Below, piece by piece: positions 61,072 to 64,000 of a DNA stretch of 64,000 nucleotides (position 1 is its first letter; each line of letters begins with the position of its first letter). Origin of the DNA: Deinococcus metallilatus (GTDB lineage: Bacteria > Deinococcota > Deinococci > Deinococcales > Deinococcaceae); NCBI RefSeq assembly GCF_004758605.1, contig NZ_CP038512.1, forward strand, positions 344,001 to 408,000, in the 5' to 3' direction. Below the pieces are notes generated by a model that was given only the letters and a program-made list of their open reading frames with translations, had not been told where the DNA came from and did not search any database. Made by a program: the position numbers and the translations under genes.

Positions 61072-61236
61072 AGGCACCGGGCGGGGGACCCCTCACCCCC
61101 TCGCTGCGCAAGGCCCCTCTCCCAGAGGTAGAGGGGTCAGAAAAGCTCTCTCCCACGGAGAGACTCGTAGAGCTGCAAAGCAGAGGGTTGGGTGCGGGGT
61201 CTTTTGACGGGGAGGGAATGGTTCAATAGGGCCACC
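61072..61236. other. Repeat-bearing intergenic region
   Basis: Holds CCCCTCT-9-AGAGGGG and CTCTC-7-GAGAG hairpins and, at 61162-61187, an inverted partial copy of the start of dispersed repeat A/B. A TTGACG at 61205-61210 with a weak TAGGGC 17 bases on may start rraA. Confidence 0.5.
61162..61187 (-). repeat. Fragment of dispersed repeat A/B, inverted
   Basis: Reads ACTCGTAGAGCTGC, 3 bases, GCAGAGGG, the reverse complement of the first ~25 bases of copies A and B apart from the 3 middle bases. Confidence 0.65.
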
Positions 61237-61731
61237 ATGACCGACTTCCCGCCCGGCTTCACCCCAACCACCGACCTCAGCGACGCGCACCCCGGGGCGC
61301 CCGTCCTCGCGCCGATCTTCCGCGATTACGGCGGACGCCCGCGCTTTTATGGCCCGGCCGTGACCGTTCGCGTGCAGGACGACAATGTGCTGGTCCGCGC
61401 CGCACTGGAGGAACCCGGTCAGGGCCGCGTGCTGGTCGTGGACAACGGCGGCAGCCTGAACTGCGCCGTCCTGGGCGGGATGCTCGGTCTGATCGGCGTT
61501 CAGAACGGCTGGGCGGGCGTGATCGTGAACGGCTGCGTGCGGGACACGGGTGAACTGGCGACCCTGCCTCTGGGCATCAAGGCACTGGCGGCCCACCCCC
61601 GCCGCAGTGCCAAGCGCGGCCAGGGGGAGCGGGACGTGCCTGTGGCCTTCGCGGGCGTGACCCTCCACCCGGGTGACCCGGTCTATGCCGACGAGGACGG
61701 CGTGGTCTGCCTGCCCGGACGGGACAAGTGA
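61237..61731 (+). CDS. RraA family protein (RNase E inhibitor-like/HMG-CHA aldolase)
   Basis: 164 residues, the usual RraA size. DLSDAHPG at the N-terminus, [35 protein letters not shown] and [18 protein letters not shown] are family hallmarks, the GxxxRD being the aldolase-type active-site motif. Could bind RNase E or act as a class II aldolase; sequence cannot separate these. Confidence 0.92.
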   Translation: MTDFPPGFTPTTDLSDAHPGAPVLAPIFRDYGGRPRFYGPAVTVRVQDDNVLVRAALEEPGQGRVLVVDNGGSLNCAVLGGMLGLIGVQNGWAGVIVNGCVRDTGELATLPLGIKALAAHPRRSAKRGQGERDVPVAFAGVTLHPGDPVYADEDGVVCLPGRDK

Positions 61732-61746
61732 GCGCGCCCGCTGCCG

Positions 61747-61752
61747 TACCCT
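61747..61752 (+). promoter_or_regulatory. -10 box of leaderless promoter for the DUF454 gene
   Basis: TACCCT, 7 bases, then ATG 61760. Confidence 0.55.
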
Positions 61753-61759
61753 GGAGCGT

Positions 61760-62146
61760 ATGAACGGTTCCTCTCCCACAGTCGTCCGGCCCCTGTGGGT
61801 GGCCCTGGGCTTCGTGCTGACCGGCCTGGGCTTCCTGGGTCTGTTGCTGCCGGGCTTTCCGGGGACCGTGTGGTTCGTGCTCGCGGCGGCGGCCTTCGCA
61901 CGTGGCAACCCGAAGTGGGAGGCGTGGCTGCTGTCGCGGCCCGTGATCGGTGAACTCGTGCGCGACTACCGCGAGGGGCGCGGGATGCCGCTGCGGGCGA
62001 AGTGGATCGCCTGCGCGTGCATCGTGGTGGCGGTGGCTTGGAGCCTGCCGCGCATTCCGGTGCTGGCCGGACAGGTCGCCTGGGCCGTGGTGGGGCTGGC
62101 GGGCATCCTGTTCATCACGCTGTGGGTGCCCACGCGCCGTTCCTGA
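61760..62146 (+). CDS. DUF454 (YbaN-like) inner membrane protein
   Basis: 128 residues with about four membrane helices. GLLLPGFPGTVWFVLAAAAFARGNPKWEAWLLSRPVIG (here residues ~28-64) followed by RDYREGRGMPLRAKW is diagnostic for DUF454. Function unknown. Start set by the TACCCT box. Confidence 0.9.
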   Translation: MNGSSPTVVRPLWVALGFVLTGLGFLGLLLPGFPGTVWFVLAAAAFARGNPKWEAWLLSRPVIGELVRDYREGRGMPLRAKWIACACIVVAVAWSLPRIPVLAGQVAWAVVGLAGILFITLWVPTRRS

Positions 62147-62201
62147 AGGGGCCGCCCGGGAAGACGGGACAAAGCTTCCACTTGTTCGCCTGCCCGGCCG
62201 C

Positions 62202-62207
62202 TAGACT
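62202..62207 (+). promoter_or_regulatory. -10 box of leaderless promoter for the iron-sulfur protein
   Basis: TAGACT, 6 bases, then ATG 62214. Confidence 0.55.
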
Positions 62208-62213
62208 CCGCCC

Positions 62214-63212
<999 letters not shown>

Positions 63213-63312
63213 GTGGGGAGTGGGGTAAAGAAAGCTGGAGCTTCTGCGCTCGCCTCGCCCTTCTTCCACTCACGACTCCCCACTGACCACTAACCGTGAT
63301 GTCCCTTCGCTC

Positions 63313-63318
63313 TACACT
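63313..63318 (+). promoter_or_regulatory. -10 box of leaderless promoter for the helicase
   Basis: TACACT, 7 bases, then GTG 63326. An in-frame ATG at 63299 lies upstream of the box and would not be on this transcript. Confidence 0.6.
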
Positions 63319-63325
63319 GGAACAC

Positions 63326-64000
63326 GTGCTCCCCGCCCGCTCCTCCTACGCCCGTCTGGAGGGGTTCTTGCGCGACATCCTGGGCGGCGGCGCGGCCCTG
63401 CTGCACGAGGACGAGGCGGCCCCCGCCCGCACGTTGCAGGCGGCGGACCTGGGCTGGTCGGAGGCGGTGAGGCGCGGCTTCGGCTTTCCCGAGGTCTTCA
63501 GCCACCAGGCCGAGACGTACCGCCTGATGAGCGGCGGCGAGCATGTGATCGTGACCACGCCGACCGCCAGCGGCAAGACGGGCGCCTTCTTTCCAGCCGT
63601 CTTCGAGCGCCTGGAACGCGACCCCCACGCGACCGCCCTCTTCGTCTATCCCCTCGTGGCCCTCGGCCAGGATCAGCGCGACAAGCTGGCGGCCTTCCGC
63701 GAGCGCGGCGGCTTCGGCTGGGAGATCGCGGCGTTTCAGGGGAACGCGCAGCCCGGCGACGTGTTCCGCGAGAACGTGCGGATGGTGACGGCCACGCCCG
63801 ACAAGCTCCACTGGTCCCTGACCCAGCCCCGCGTGCGCGACTTCCTGCGCCGCCTGGCCTTTATCGTGCTGGACGAGGCGCACACCTACCGGGGCGGCTT
63901 CGGCAGCGAGGTGGCCGGGATGCTGCGGCGGCTCCTCGACCTGGCGCGGGCGCTGGGGGCGAAGCCGCAGGTCGTCCTTTCGACGGCCACCATCGGCAAC
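63326..64000 (+). CDS. DEAD/DEAH-box helicase, YprA/MrfA-like (3' end outside window)
   Basis: The first 225 codons are visible. GFGFPEVFSHQAETYRLMSGGE is the Q-like motif, TPTASGKTGAFFPAV motif I, YPLVALGQDQRDKL motif Ia, TATPDKL motif Ib, VLDEAHTYRGGFGSEVAGMLRRL motif II and STATIGN motif III. This set, with TASGK, fits the YprA/MrfA family of DUF1998-type repair helicases. The C-terminal zinc-binding domain would confirm it but is past the edge. Confidence 0.88.
   Translation, partial: MLPARSSYARLEGFLRDILGGGAALLHEDEAAPARTLQAADLGWSEAVRRGFGFPEVFSHQAETYRLMSGGEHVIVTTPTASGKTGAFFPAVFERLERDPHATALFVYPLVALGQDQRDKLAAFRERGGFGWEIAAFQGNAQPGDVFRENVRMVTATPDKLHWSLTQPRVRDFLRRLAFIVLDEAHTYRGGFGSEVAGMLRRLLDLARALGAKPQVVLSTATIGN

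Overview
The window reads as chromosomal DNA of a Deinococcus species. This is inferred from five things. GC is very high and third codon positions are almost all G or C outside one island. Many genes have a TANNNT box exactly 6-7 bases before the start codon, the leaderless-mRNA arrangement described for Deinococcus. MinDE, a RIO-type kinase, DUF2795 proteins and a PIG-L deacetylase of the bacillithiol/mycothiol type occur together. An O-antigen-ligase-like protein sits in a polysaccharide locus with no lipid A or core genes in view. Gene products resemble those I know from Deinococcus-Thermus. No transposase, phage or CRISPR array was seen.

Layout. 1-2100: end of a YceD gene, then a coupled pair rmlA-peroxiredoxin on the minus strand. 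2240-16970: an exopolysaccharide operon of the Wzx/Wzy type, with mannose-1-phosphate guanylyltransferase, a Wzz/BY-kinase fusion, flippase, GT2, three GT4 enzymes, a Wzy polymerase, an NmrA-like SDR, an initiating phosphoglycosyl transferase, a PglF/CapD-type 4,6-dehydratase and a UDP-sugar epimerase. About 6.43-10.8 kb of it is strikingly AT-rich and must have been exchanged; the right edge of the foreign DNA lies inside a glycosyltransferase gene. 17080-21170: a Wzy/WaaL-type ligase with a secreted partner (minus), tRNA-Glu, and a phosphohexomutase (plus) that would feed ManC. Nearly all joints in the cluster are ATGA/GTGA overlaps, and one joint carries a 30-codon bridging ORF.

21200-31440 is housekeeping and metabolism: dihydrolipoyl dehydrogenase, a CitAB/DcuSR-like two-component system divergent from a DctA-type dicarboxylate carrier with an inverted repeat between them, pseudouridine salvage (psuK with its own HTH domain, and psuG), a VOC protein/mini-protein/CoA-ester lyase cluster, and a RIO kinase preceded by a 38-codon ORF. 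31680-42640 holds a CorA channel, a hairpin-rich 440-base leader in front of a RecQ-family helicase, a DUF2795 tandem-repeat protein, an orphan NMT1/ThiY-like binding protein, an RG/GG-repeat protein with an acidic head, an S9 peptidase, an M20 peptidase and a DUF4142 protein. Two copies of a ~180-base dispersed repeat lie here and a third fragment lies near 61.17 kb.

42690-51000: a PIG-L deacetylase divergent from three tandem double-GNAT acetyltransferases, an arginase-fold-like unknown, a queuosine-precursor transporter coupled to a divergent QueF-like T-fold protein, prepilin peptidase and RimO. 51000-64000: a pair of overlapping unknown genes, minDE, an SDR, an aldo/keto reductase, a TPR-GGDEF protein, an ABC exporter pair, XdhC, RraA, a DUF454 membrane protein, a four-cluster ferredoxin-like protein, and the start of a YprA/MrfA-like helicase that runs off the right edge.

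The most interesting observations are the divergent QueF/transporter pair, the triple double-GNAT array beside a PIG-L deacetylase, the RG-rich protein, the structured leader before recQ, the bridging mini-ORFs, and the exact spacing of leaderless promoters at 13 genes.
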